Part shown: one piece after another, positions 37,823-48,028 of the stretch | Position numbering within the stretch: the stretch's first letter is position 1 | How the letters are laid out: every line of letters starts with the position of its first letter | Origin: Macrotis lagotis | Taxonomy: Eukaryota > Chordata > Mammalia > Peramelemorphia > Peramelidae | NCBI RefSeq assembly: GCF_037893015.1 | Contig: NC_133658.1 | Span: 258,271,856-258,335,855 of the forward strand | DNA: 64,000 nucleotides | Direction of reading: 5' to 3' | The notes under the pieces: generated by a model | Database searches by the model: none | What the model saw: the letters and a program-made list of their open reading frames with translations, nothing else | Told to the model about the DNA's origin: nothing | Made by a program: the position numbers and the translations under genes

Positions 37823-37975
37823 ATTTTATTAGGTTTTTGCAAGGCAAATGGGGTGAAGTGGCTTGCCCAAGGCTACACAGCTAAGTAATTATTAAGTGTC
37901 TGAGGCCAGATCTGAACTCAGGTACTCCTGACTCCAGGTCTGGTGCTCTATCCACTCTGCAACCTAGCCACCCCC
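37823..37975 (-). mobile_element. tRNA-derived SINE
   Basis: Reverse element: TTATTAGGTTTTTGCAAGGC at the tail and CAACCTAGCCACCCC at the head. It is one of two same-orientation SINEs 42 bp apart. Confidence 0.94.
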
Positions 37976-38017
37976 AAAGTGTATCACCGCTACAATATTA
38001 TTGCAGCTGTCTAAAGG

Positions 38018-38178
38018 TTTTTTTTTTTTTTTTTTAGTTTTTGCAAGGCAGTGGGGGTTAAGTGGCTTGCCCAAGGCCACACAGCTAGGTAATTATTATG
38101 TGTCTGAGGTCAGATTTGAACTCAGGTACTCCTAACCCCAGGGCCGGTGCTCTATCCACTGCACCACCTAGCCGCCCC
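38018..38178 (-). mobile_element. tRNA-derived SINE
   Basis: Reverse element starting with an 18-base T-run and ending CACCACCTAGCCGCCCC. Close to the family consensus, so relatively young. Confidence 0.94.
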
Positions 38179-38360
38179 TCTGTGTAAAGTTTTGCGTAAG
38201 ATTTTTCAATTTTTTCTGCAATTAGTCTGCTCATCATTTCCAATAGCATAATTATATTACATCACAATCATATGCCAAAACTTGTTCAGTCTTTTTCTAA
38301 TTGATGAACATCTCCTCAATTTCCAGTACTTGCCACCACAAAAGAGCTGATCTTTCTTTT

Positions 38361-38416
<56 letters not shown>

Positions 38417-38440
38417 TTTTCTTTCTTTCTTTCTTTCTTC

Positions 38441-38476
<36 letters not shown>

Positions 38477-38775
38477 TCATAGAGTTCTTTTTTTTCCTTT
38501 TAGCCTTTTGGGATACAGATCTAAAAGTATGGTTATTGAGTCAAAGGGTAGGAAAATATTACTGACTTTGGACATAGTTCCAAATTGTTCTCCAGAATGT
38601 TTGGATCAGTCTGCAACACATTAATATTGCAGTTTTGTACCTAGTTTTCCAAATTTCATTCAGAATATGTCATTTACCATCCTGTCATCTGAGCCAATCT
38701 GATAGGTATGAAGTGGTACTTCAGAATTATTTTTAATTTGCATTTCTCTAATCAAAAATGATTGAAGATTTTCCA
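38179..38775 (-). mobile_element. Older L1 3' fragment, minus
   Basis: ORF2 C-terminal/3' region: AAACTTGTTCAGTCTTTTTC, TTCCAAATTGTTCTCCAGAA, 'GATAGGTATGAAGTGGTACT', 'TTTTTAATTTGCATTTCTCT'. It is interrupted by the TTTC/ATCT array at 38,350-38,476. Confidence 0.75.
38350..38476. repeat. (TTTC)n(ATCT)n microsatellite
   Basis: About 90 bp of TTTC units, then about nine ATCT units. Confidence 0.96.
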
Positions 38776-39235
38776 AACAGTGTCATGATGGTGGAGAGAA
38801 GTTAAGAAACTCCAAGAGCTTTTCCCAGTTTCCCACTGAAACAACTTTAAATGAAGCCTCTAAAAAGACCCCAAAGCAAGGGAAATGAGAACTCCATGGA
38901 ATATTGTAGCAAATTTCAGAATTATCAACTAAAGGAAAAAAATACTTCAAATACAAAATAGCCACAGTCAGAATTTTGAACGACTTAGCAGTTTCAACAC
39001 TAAAAGATTGGGGGTGCCTAGAATGTGATATTTTGGATGGCCAAGAAGCTTGGAAAACAACCAAGAATCAATTACTTGCAAAATTCAGCTTATTCTTCCA
39101 GGAGGAAGATATAGTCATGCATTGAAATAAGGAATTTTCAAATTTATCTGATAAAAGGATCAGTTTTGGAAACCAGTACAAGACTTGAAAATACATAAAA
39201 AAACTAAAGGGACAGAAAAGAGAAGGAAAACTGGC
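38776..39235 (+). mobile_element. Older L1 fragment: 5' end fused to ORF1 C-terminus
   Basis: A short 5'-UTR-like start (GATGGTGGAGAGAAGTTAAG) joins directly to sequence for the ORF1 C-terminal domain (TTGTAGCAAATTTCAGAATT, 'GTCAGAATTTTGAACGACTT', 'ACCAAGAATCAATTACTTGC'). It appears internally deleted for most of the 5' UTR and ORF1 coiled coil. It belongs to an L1 lineage older than the one starting at 39,236. Confidence 0.65.
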
Positions 39236-39974
39236 CAAGATGACAGAGAGAAGACAGGCACTGTGATGAGTGTTCTTCTTTTCCCTTGTAAACAATATGA
39301 GAGGAACCTCTTAATAGTAATTCCATCACCAAAATCCAGAAAGAGAAGCTAGGAGAAGAACACTTACCAAGAAGGTCTGTCTTAGTGGTATGTGGGTTAA
39401 CCGACAGACAAGAGCAGAGGATCAGCATGGGGACAGCAACTGGGGGGAAACCAGAGAGCCAGCCTCAGCCATAGAGTCTTTGGTGAGTGGTGAGTGTGAG
39501 ATCCAAATTTAGTTGTGAAGTCTTTGGTCAGGGGGTGAGTTCTAGCACAGTCTCAGAACATGCCTGGAGAACAACCAGCTGGTCCAGGGACCTGAGCTCC
39601 ATACTTTCAGCAGTCCAGAACAAACAAAAACACCATGAGGGAGGGGCTAAGGCTTGGTCAACTAGAGTTCACTCAACAGAAAGAGCTTAACTCCTTCCCC
39701 CAGGGCTCAGACCAGTGTTAAAGGTCAGCTCAGACCCTGCTGCTGAGGACCTCAAACACTCCAGAGAAAATAGCCAGTGCAACCTACTGGCAGGGCCTTG
39801 GAGTCACTAAGCCAAATGAAAAAAGTCTCTAGGATCTTCAAAAGAAAACTTCTGAGAGCCAGCACCACCCCCCAACACAAGATGAAAAAAGGCCAGAGAA
39901 AAGGGGAACCCATGGAGAAATACTTAGAAGGGGCAGATACCAACCCAGAGAGATCTAGAATTGGTGAGGAGAAT
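39236..39974 (+). promoter_or_regulatory. L1 5' UTR
   Basis: 740-bp GC-richer segment upstream of ORF1, co-linear with 6,520-7,263. It is the likely location of the internal promoter; no sites are assigned. Confidence 0.7.
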
Positions 39975-41038
39975 ATGAATTGGTCACCAGCCCAGACAGA
40001 CTTCTTTGAAGAAATCAGGAAGGAGTTTAAAAATCAATTGGGGGGCAGCTAGGTGTCATAGTGGATAAAGCAAAGGCCCTGGAGTCAGGAGTACCTGGGT
40101 TCAAATCTGGTCTCAGACACTTAATAACTACCTAGTTATGTGGCCTTGGGCAAGCCACTTGACCCCATTTGACTTGAAAAAACCTAAAAAAAATCAATTG
40201 GAAAAATTGGGAAAAGAAACTCAAGAGAAAATTAATACATTGCAAGAGAAAATTGACACCTCACAACAAGAAAACAAATCCTTGGACAATACAATTGGAC
40301 AAAAACCAAATGAGAATAACTCTCTTAGATCTTCAATTGGGCAAATACAGAAAGAAAATGAGTCTCTAAAACTACACTTGGGCAAATGAAAAACTCCTTC
40401 AAAAATAGAATTGACTAACTGGAAAATAAATTACAAAAGATAAATGAAGAAAAATCTTCTCTTAAAACAAAAAAAAATGGAATTAGCAGAAACTCATGAC
40501 TTCATGAGACAACAAAATTGTGTTAAATAAAACTAAAAGATAGAAAAATTAGAAGAAAATTTAAAATACCTCATCAGCAAAACCACTGACCTTGAGAACC
40601 GATCAAGATGGGAGAATTTGAGAATTATAGGCCTTCCTGAAGCCATTGAATAGAAATTAAGCCTGGACTTGATATTACAGGATTTAGTGATGGAAAATTA
40701 CCCTGATACATGGAGCCAGAGGGCAAAATAATTATTGAAAGAATACATTGATCCCCTCTGGAAAGAGATTGTAAAATTAAAACACCTAGGAACACTGTGG
40801 CCAAAATCCAGAATTATCATTTAAAAGAAAAAATCCTGGAAGCAGACAGAAAGAAAAAAAATTTAAAGACCAAGGAGCCACAGTAAGGATTATGCAGGAC
40901 CTGACTGCCACAACATTAAGGGATTGAAGGGCTTGGAATGAGATATTCTGAAGAGCAAGGGAGCTTGGAAAGCAGCCAAAAATTCACTACCTAGAAAAGC
41001 TGAGCTTTCTCTTTCAGGGGAAAAAGATGGACATTTAA
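39975..41038 (+). pseudogene. L1 ORF1 remnant with SINE insertion
   Basis: The ATG at 39,975 opens MNWSPAQTDFFEEIRKEFKN. A heptad-like, Glu/Lys/Gln/Asn-rich coiled coil (40,190-40,400) follows with repeated 'QKENESLK'-type units, then the RRM/CTD, and TAA at 41,036-41,038 after a GKKMDI-like end. A SINE at 40,042 and stop codons break it. The layout matches the 7,264 copy. Confidence 0.86.
40042..40188 (+). mobile_element. tRNA-derived SINE with TSD
   Basis: GGGGCAGCTAGGTGTCATAG to AAAACCTAAAA, with a perfect 13-bp TSD AAAAATCAATTGG (40,029-40,041 and 40,189-40,201), inserted 67 bp into L1 ORF1. Confidence 0.95.
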
Positions 41039-41827
41039 TGAAATGGGAGATTTCTAAGATTTCATGATGAAAAGACAAGAGTTAAATAGAATGTTTGGAC
41101 ATTAAACAGGAGACTCAAGAGACACATGAAAAGGTGAAAACAAACAAACAAACAAGCAAAAAACTGATACCTAATAATATGAAACAGGCTATATACCCAT
41201 TTGGGAGAAAGAGTCTCATAACTCTTGAGAATTGTAACTCTAATAAGAGAAAATATACATAGCCAGAAGTGATGGACACTCATAACTTTTCTGTGACTCA
41301 GATAGAATGATTTAATAACAATACATCCTTAAAAGAGGGACAGTATGGAGAAGAGAGGATGGAGGGAAAATGAATGGAGTAAATCTCATTACATCAAGAG
41401 GTACAAAAGACCTATTTTAATTGAGGGGAAGAAGGGAGGAGGTGAGAAACACCTGTATTTTCATTTCATCAAACCTAGCTTAAAGTTAACTTAGAAACAC
41501 TTAGTTAAGAAACTTATCTTACCTTTCAAGCATTAAAAGGGAAAAAGGGGAGGGGGACAAAGAGGGAGAGAAAAATGGGTACTAACAGAAGGAAAGGAAG
41601 AAGCGGAAAAGGGAAAGGGGAAAGAAAGGGGAGATGGTTGATATAAAAGGGAAAAGACACAGAAGGTGGAGGTATTCAAAATAAAATATTGGGGAATATG
41701 GGTAAAAGGAAAAAAGGGAAAAATACAAACAGAAGTAAGATAGCATGGAGGCCAATAAAGACTAATTATAACTTTGAATGTGAATGAGATGAACTTTCAC
41801 TTAAAACATAAGCAAATAGCAGAGAAT

Positions 41828-42394
41828 AATTAATTCTAATATTATATAAAACTATTTAAAAATAGGTGAAGAAGGAGATCTGCCAAACAACTTTTACTGC
41901 ACCAATATGGAGTTTGTAGCTAAATAAGGAAAAGTCAAAAGAGGCAAGAAAATTTTAGATAAATTTCCTTATGAATATTGGTGCAAAAATTTTAAATAAA
42001 ATATTAGCAACAGATTACACCTAGAACAAAACACAATAATCAGATAGGTTTTCTATGAGGAATCCAGGAATGATTCAATATTTGGAAAATAATCAGCATA
42101 ACTGACCATATCAATAAGAAAACTAAAAGGAATTATTTGACTTTCTCAAAAAAGACTGGAAAAGCTTTTGACAAAACATAGTACTCTTTCCTATTAAAAA
42201 TAATAGGAATAGGGGGTGGCTAGGTGGCACAGTGGATAGAGCACTGGCCCTGGAGTCAGTAGTACCTGAGTTCAAAATCCGACCTCAGACACTTAATAAT
42301 TACCTAGTTGTGTGGCCTTGGGCAAGCCACTTAACCCTGTTTGCCTTGCAAAAACCTAAAAACAAAATAATAGGAATAGAGAAAAATAATAGGA
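41828..42394 (+). mobile_element. Older L1 ORF2 (RT) segment, left part
   Basis: RT-region sequence of an older L1: ACTTTTACTGCACCAATATG, 'AAATTTCCTTATGAATATTG', TTTTAAATAAAATATTAGCA, 'AAGCTTTTGACAAAACATAG'. It is interrupted by a SINE (42,213) and by the HAL1-like element (42,395). It continues at 45,498 in the correct order. Confidence 0.8.
42213..42363 (+). mobile_element. tRNA-derived SINE with 16-bp TSD
   Basis: Complete element from GGGGTGGCTAGGTGGCACAG to TTGCAAAAACCTAAAAAC. The TSD AAAATAATAGGAATAG (42,197-42,212 and 42,364-42,379) is perfect. Confidence 0.96.
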
Positions 42395-43182
42395 CGGTGA
42401 GTAGTACATTCTCACCTAGGTGCTCTCCCCAAGGTATTTAAGAAATCTTAAAATTATGACTCTAACTAAATTTTTGAGATAACAGAACCCACAGAAAGAT
42501 CCAATGAGGCAATTCTCCAGCACAAGATAACCTGGAAAATAGTGGGAAGGCTCTGTTCCATAGGGCTGGAGGAATGGCAATGCTCCTGAGTAAAGGAACT
42601 TCACCCTCCTGAAGGCAGCCCTGAGAGCTCCGGCTCCTAGCAGCAGAAGCAGTTTCCTGATTTGAACCCCAGAGATCACCAAACACAACTTGCAAGATCA
42701 GCAAGGAGACCTCTGCCTGAGAGAGAACATCAAGCAAAGCCAGCATGACCCTCTACAGGCCTCAGCAGCTCAAATCCCAGGAAATGGATGCAGGCCCACA
42801 GAGCCACCCAGCAGGAGCTGCCTGGCAGCTGTGTCCTGAGTGCTCAGCCCACAGGAAGGTACGGGAGTAGAGGGAGACTACCAGAGTCTGTCCTCTGACC
42901 CTGAGACAGGACATTGGGGTTTTGGCCATGTTCAGACCCTGGTTGCAGTCTGGGCTCCCCATAGAGCAGGGGACCTTTCTCACAGCCCTAGGGGCAGAGG
43001 GGTGCTCTATTGGTCATTCAAAAGACCAGGAGAGCAGTTAGAGCCTCACATGCTGAAGTCCTTTTGGGGGTGTCCCAATAACACTCAAAAGGTCAGGAGG
43101 AACCTCAAAACTAGGTACAGGATTGGGAAATGAGTAAAACAGCGAAAAAAGAAACCTGACCATAGACAATTACTTTGGTCCC
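42395..43182 (+). promoter_or_regulatory. 5' UTR of HAL1-like element
   Basis: The most GC-rich interval in this part of the window (for example 42,560-43,020). Short open frames on both strands (94-97 codons) share no visible family and are attributed to low stop density in GC-rich DNA. It is not alignable by eye to the 5' UTRs at 6,506 or 39,236, consistent with a separate lineage. Confidence 0.6.
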
Positions 43183-44170
43183 ATGGAGAATGAAAATAAC
43201 CAACCTGAAGATGTGGAAGTCCAAGCTTCTGCATATAAAGACTTCAAGAAATATAGAAATTGGGCTCAGGCTATGTCAAAGTTCAAAAACTATTTTGAAA
43301 ATCAACTAAGGAAGACAGAACATAAATTGGGAAAGGAAGTGAGAAAGATGCAGGAAAAACATGAAAATGACGTCAGCAGTTTATTCAAGGAGATCCAAAA
43401 AACATGCTGAAGAAAATAACATGTTACCAGCTTAGCTCAAATGGATAAAACAGTCCAAAAAGTTATTTAAGAGAAGAATGCTTTAAAAAACAGAATTGAC
43501 CAGTTGAAAAAGAAGATAAATCTTTCTGAGGAAAACAGATCCTTCAAATGTAGGATGGAGCTTAAGGAAGTTGATGACTATGTGAGCAATCAAGACACTA
43601 TAATTCAACACCAAAGGGATGAAAAACTAGAAGAAAATGTGAATTATCTCACTGAAAAAAAAAAACAACTGATCTGGTAAGCAAACCTAGAAAAGATTAT
43701 TTAAAAATTATTGGACTACCTGAAAGTCATGATCAGGGAAAGAGCCTTGACATCATTTTTAAAGAATTTCTACAGGAAAATTGCCCTGATATCCTAAAAG
43801 CATAGGTTAAAATAGAAATTGAGAGAATTCACTGATCTTTCGCAGAAAGAGATCCCCCCCCCAAAAAAAAAAACCCAACCCCCAGGAATATTATAGCCTA
43901 GTTCCAGAATTCCCAAGTCAAAGAGAAAATATTACAAGCATCCAGAAGGACACAATTCAGATATCATGGAACTGCAGTCAGAATTACCCCGGACTTAGCA
44001 GCAATTAGATTGAGGGTTCTTAGGACTTAGAATATAATATTCCGGAATGCAAAAGAGCCTGGAATACAGCCATGAATCAACTACCCAGCAAAACTGAGTA
44101 TCCTCTTCCAGGGGAAAAGATGAACTTTCACTGAAACAGGGGAATTTCAAATGTTCCTGTTGAAATGACC
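43183..44170 (+). pseudogene. ORF1 remnant of HAL1-like element
   Basis: The ATG at 43,183 opens MENENNQPEDVEVQASAYKD. A charged coiled coil follows (KNYFENQLRKTEHKLGKEVR, then more Lys/Glu-rich heptads to ~43,660), then an RRM/CTD region (GTAAGCAAACCTAGAAAAGA onward) and an end near 44,170. There is a TGA at about 43,408 and further stops (for example near 43,803). The N-terminus differs from the MNWS-type ORF1 of the younger L1s. Confidence 0.75.
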
Positions 44171-44690
44171 AGTTAAAAGTTTCATCTTCAAGTACACAAC
44201 TCAGGTGGAGCATTGAGAGGGAAGATGAGAAGGGTAAATTATGAGGAACTTGATGATGATGAACTGTGTGTATTCCTGCATGGAAAGATGATACTGATAG
44301 TATTCATTTAAACCTCATTTAATAGAGCAGGTAGAAGGAGCTTTTATAGAGGAGGCACAGGAGAGACCTGAATTTGAAGATATATGGTGAAAATGGAGGC
44401 AATGGGTGAAAGGGAAATGTACTGGGAGTAAGAGGAAGGAGAGGTAAAGTTGACTAAGATAGTTCATATAAAAGATATTTCATGTAGTTTTTGCGATGGT
44501 ATGGAAGGGAAGAAGTTGAGGGGGAATGAAGTTGCCTCAGAAATGGCTCAGAGAGGAAACAGCATACACACTCAATAGGGTATAGACATCTAGAAGGAAA
44601 AGGAGAGAAGGGGGGTTGGGGAGGGGAGGGGGGGATGTGGTTGATAGAGGAGAGGGTAGATCATGGGAGAAGATAGTCAGATATAACGCA

Positions 44691-44843
44691 TTTTCTTTTT
44701 TAGTTTTTACAAGGTCGTGGGATTGGGTGACCTGTCCAGGACCACAGAGCCAAGTGGTTGCCAGGTCTCTGGCATGGGATTTAGGCTTGGGGCCTCTTGG
44801 GCCCAGGGCTGGTGCTCTGTCCTCTGTGCCACTCAGCTGCCCC
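44691..44843 (-). mobile_element. Divergent GC-rich SINE subfamily
   Basis: Reverse SINE (TTTTTTAGTTTTTACAAGGT ... GCCACTCAGCTGCCCC). The middle (GGCATGGGATTTAGGCTTGG, GGGCCTCTTGGGCCCAGG) differs clearly from the other SINEs, which read GTCTGAGGCCGGATTTGAAC. It is either an older subfamily or a distinct SINE. The 215-codon minus frame 44,537-45,184 runs through it and two other elements and is not a gene. Confidence 0.8.
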
Positions 44844-45117
44844 ACAGAACATTTTTGAAGAGGGATAGAATGAAAGGAGAGAGAAAATATAATAGATGGT
44901 AGTGGGGAGGAATGAATGGAGGGAATCAGCAACAGCAACTGTAGAAGAAATATAGTAATAACTTCTCTGATGGACTTATGATAAAGAACGTGATCCACCC
45001 CAGAGACGGAGCTGATGGTATAAGAACACAGACTGAAACACATTATTTTTCCTCTTCCTTTTACTTTATTTCTCATGAGGCTTTGTATTTTTGTGCGGGA
45101 GGGTGTATGACGTTTAC

Positions 45118-45270
45118 TTTTTTTTTTAGATTTTTGCAAGGCAATGGGGTAAAGTGGCTTGCCTAAGGCCACACAACTAGGCAATGATTAAGTGTCTGAG
45201 GCCGGGTTTGAACTCAGGTACTCTTGACTCCAGGGGTAGTGCTCTATCCACTGCATCACCTAGCCACCCC
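45118..45270 (-). mobile_element. tRNA-derived SINE
   Basis: Reverse element: TTTTAGATTTTTGCAAGGCA to CATCACCTAGCCACCCC. Similar flanks (GACGTTTACTTTTTT and TATGTTTACTCTCTTTT) suggest an imperfect TSD. It is 16 bp from the next SINE. Confidence 0.93.
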
Positions 45271-45286
45271 TATTATGTTTACTCTC

Positions 45287-45459
45287 TTTTTTTTTTATTA
45301 TTTTAGGGGTTTGGGGTTTTTTTTGCAAGGCAAATGGGGTTAAGTGGCTTGCCCAAGGCCACACAGCTAGGTACTTATTAAGAGTCTGAGGCTACATTTG
45401 AACTCAGGTACTTCTGACTCCAGGGCCAGTGCTCTATCTACTGCGCTACCTAGTCACCC
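45287..45459 (-). mobile_element. tRNA-derived SINE
   Basis: Reverse element: TTTTTTTTGCAAGGCAAATG to GCGCTACCTAGTCACCC, same orientation as the preceding SINE, so the two are tandem neighbours in the HAL1-like 3' UTR. Confidence 0.93.
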
Positions 45460-45497
45460 TTATTTAGAATGTGGAAATACATTAAAGAAAATTTTTT

Positions 45498-46965
45498 AAA
45501 ATAATAGGAATAAATGATAAGCAGTATCTATCTAAAACCATTAGCAAGCATTATATGTAATAAGATTAACTAGAAGCATTTACAATAAGATTAGGGGTGA
45601 AACAAGGATGCCTATTATCAATACTATCAATCAATATTGTATTAGCAATATTAGCTTTATCAATAAGAGAAGAAAAATAGAAGGAATCAGAGTAGGCAGT
45701 GAAAAAGTAAAATTCTTATGACTTGCAGATGATATGATGGTCTACTTAGAATCTAGAAAATCAACTAAATACTATTTGAAACTATCAATACCTTTTGAAA
45801 AGTAGCAGGATCTAAAATACACCCATATAAATCATCAGTATTTCTATATGTCACCAAGAAAATACAGTAGCAAGAGATAGAGAGAAATTCCATTTCAAAT
45901 AATTGCAGAGAACATAAAATACTTGGAAATGTACCTTCTAAGGCAAACCCAGAAACAAAATACAATTATAATACACTTTTCACACAAAGTCAGAATTAAA
46001 AAAAAAACTGGAAAAAATGTCAATAACTCTTTAGTAGACTGAGTTAATATAATAAAAACAACAATTATATCTAAATTAAATTATTGATTTAGTGCCATAT
46101 CAAAATATACCAAAAAATCATTTTATAGAACTAGAATAAATAGTAACAAAATTCATTTTGCTCAAGATTATCAAAGGATTTAATGAAACAATGCAAAGGA
46201 AGGTGATCTAGCCATAACAGATCCAAAATATTTTAAGTGACAGTCATAAAAATTGTTTGATACTGACTAATAGAGGGGATGATCAGTAGAATAGATTACA
46301 TACAAAAGAAACAGTAATAAATGAGTATAGTAATCTACTATTTGATAAGCCCAAACATTCATTCTTGGGTTTAGATATACTGGGATAAGAATTCACTATT
46401 TTTTAAAAACTACTGGGAAACTAGAAAATAGTATGTAAAAATAATGCATAAATCAGCATCTCACACATTTTACCAAGATAAATTGAAATAGATACCTTGC
46501 TTAGACTTAAAGTGTATTACCAGAAAGCCAATTAGGAGTACAAGGACTAGTTTATCTGTCAGATCTATGAAGCAGAGAGTTTATGACCAAACAAGAGAAA
46601 GAAAATATTATAAAATACAAATTGGATAATTTGATTATAATAAATTAAAAAGGTTTTGCATAAAGAATACCAATAATATGAAGATTAGAAAGGCCTGAAG
46701 ACAACTGGCAAACAATTTTCACAGCTAGGATTTATGATGAAGGGTTCATTTATAAAGTAAATAGATATCTCAGTCCAATTTATAAGATTGCAAGTCATTT
46801 CCAAATTGATAAAGGGTCAAAGTATATGAATGGGCAGTTTTCAGATGAAGAAATTGAAGTTATTCATAGTCATATGAAAAAATATGTTCTAAATTGTTTT
46901 TGATATAAGGAATACAAATTAGCAACTCTGAGATACCATCTCATATCTAGCAGATTGGATAAAAT
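45498..46965 (+). mobile_element. Older L1 ORF2 segment, right part
   Basis: It continues 41,828-42,394. The RT catalytic box reads TTGCAGATGATATGATGGTC (ADDMMVYL) near 45,724. Thumb/C-terminal coding follows to 'AGATACCATCTCATATCTAG' (RYHL-type block) near 46,930. The last part of ORF2 and the 3' UTR are missing; at 46,966 the sequence changes to a minus-strand L1. Confidence 0.82.
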
Positions 46966-47236
46966 GGCCTAGTATTGGTATTGCTAGGTTTAAAGTTATG
47001 TTCAGTTTCAATGATCTTGGGGTACAGCTCCATATTGTTTTCCAGAATGGTTGGATTATTTGACAACTCCACTGACAATGCATTAATGTCCCAATTCTCT
47101 CACAGTCATTCCAACAATGATTGCTTTCCCTTTTGTCATCTTAGTCAATCTGATAATGTCAGGTGGTATTTCATAGCTTTTTTTTAACTTTTCATTTCTC
47201 TAGTCAATAATGATTTGGATATTTTTTTCATATCTA

Positions 47237-47297
<61 letters not shown>

Positions 47298-48028
47298 CTT
47301 TATTTGAACCCTGCCTATTCATTTATCAATTGGGGAATGAATTGTAAGTCTATACATTTGATTCAATTTTCTATATATTTTAGAAATGAGACCTTTACAA
47401 GAGCCTCTGGCTGTGAAAACTGTTTCCCAGCTTTCTGTATTCCTTCTAATCATGAAAGCATTGGTTTTATTCGTGCAAAACTTTTTATAAAATAGCCAGA
47501 ATAATCCATTTTGCAATTTGTGATGTACTCTATTTTAAATTTCTCCTATTTCCATAAACCTCCAGATAGAGTGTTTCTTTATATCTTAAATGCTTAATGG
47601 TACCCTCCCCTTATGTCTAAAACATTTACCCTTTTTGGCCTTATTTTGGTATAAGGTGTGAGAAATGGGCCTATACTTATGTTTTGCTGTACTAATTTCT
47701 AGTTGTCCCAACAGTTTTTGGCAAATATTGAGTTCTCATCCCAAAAGCTGTCTTTGGGTTTATCAAACTTAAGTTTACTCTAATCCATGGGTCCCTTTCT
47801 CTATTTATTAACCAATACCAGGCATTTTGATGAAACCACTTTATACTATAGTTTTATATCAGATACAGTCAGTCCACCTTTCTTATCCTTTTTTTCATCA
47901 ATTCCCATGATATTCTTGAACTTTTTTTTGCTTCAGAGGAATTAGTTACTATTTTTCTAGTTTTGTAAAATAATTGTTTGGTAGTTTGGCATGGTACTAG
48001 TAATTTAATTTGAGTAGAATTATCATTT
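46966..48028 (-). mobile_element. Older L1 ORF2 C-terminal segment, minus
   Basis: ORF2 C-terminal/post-RT sequence on the minus strand (TTCCAGAATGGTTGGATTAT, 'GGCCTTATTTTGGTATAAGG', 'TTTATACTATAGTTTTATAT'). It lies tail-to-tail with the plus-strand ORF2 segment ending at 46,965, giving a large imperfect inverted repeat. A (TA)n array lies at 47,244. Confidence 0.8.
47244..47294. repeat. (TA)n microsatellite
   Basis: About 25 TA units in the older L1. Confidence 0.96.

Larger units (their letters stand above)
39236..41827 (+). mobile_element. 5' half of a plus-strand L1
   Basis: It starts ACTGGCCAAGATGACAGAGA (the same terminus as 6,520) and continues through 5' UTR, ORF1, polypurine spacer and the first ~50 bp of ORF2 (TAATTATAACTTTGAATGTG, 41,766). 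It then stops abruptly near 41,827, where older L1 RT sequence begins. L1 insertions normally lose the 5' end, so loss of the 3' half implies a later deletion or recombination. Confidence 0.82.
42395..45497 (+). mobile_element. HAL1-like (ORF2-less) L1 relative
   Basis: The element has a GC-rich 5' UTR (42,395-43,182), an ORF1 (43,183 to ~44,170), a purine-rich spacer and a 3' UTR (GATCCACCCCAGAGACGGAG ... TTTATTTCTCATGAGGCTTT). It ends in an A-rich stretch and has no endonuclease or RT coding. AAAATAATAGGA occurs on both sides (42,383-42,394; 45,498-45,509), and the host L1 RT reads on across it, so this was one insertion. ORF1 only plus an L1-like 3' end is the definition of HAL1 (half-L1). 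An L1 with an internal ORF2 deletion is the alternative. Three SINEs lie in its 3' part. Confidence 0.65.

Noticed and set aside
32642..38476. CRISPR-like periodic repeats
   Set aside because: These are di- and tetranucleotide microsatellites without spacers, in a eukaryotic genome.
44537..45184. 215-codon minus-strand open frame, the longest in the window
   Set aside because: It crosses two SINEs and the HAL1-like 3' region, with a His/Ser/Pro/Leu composition and no family resemblance.
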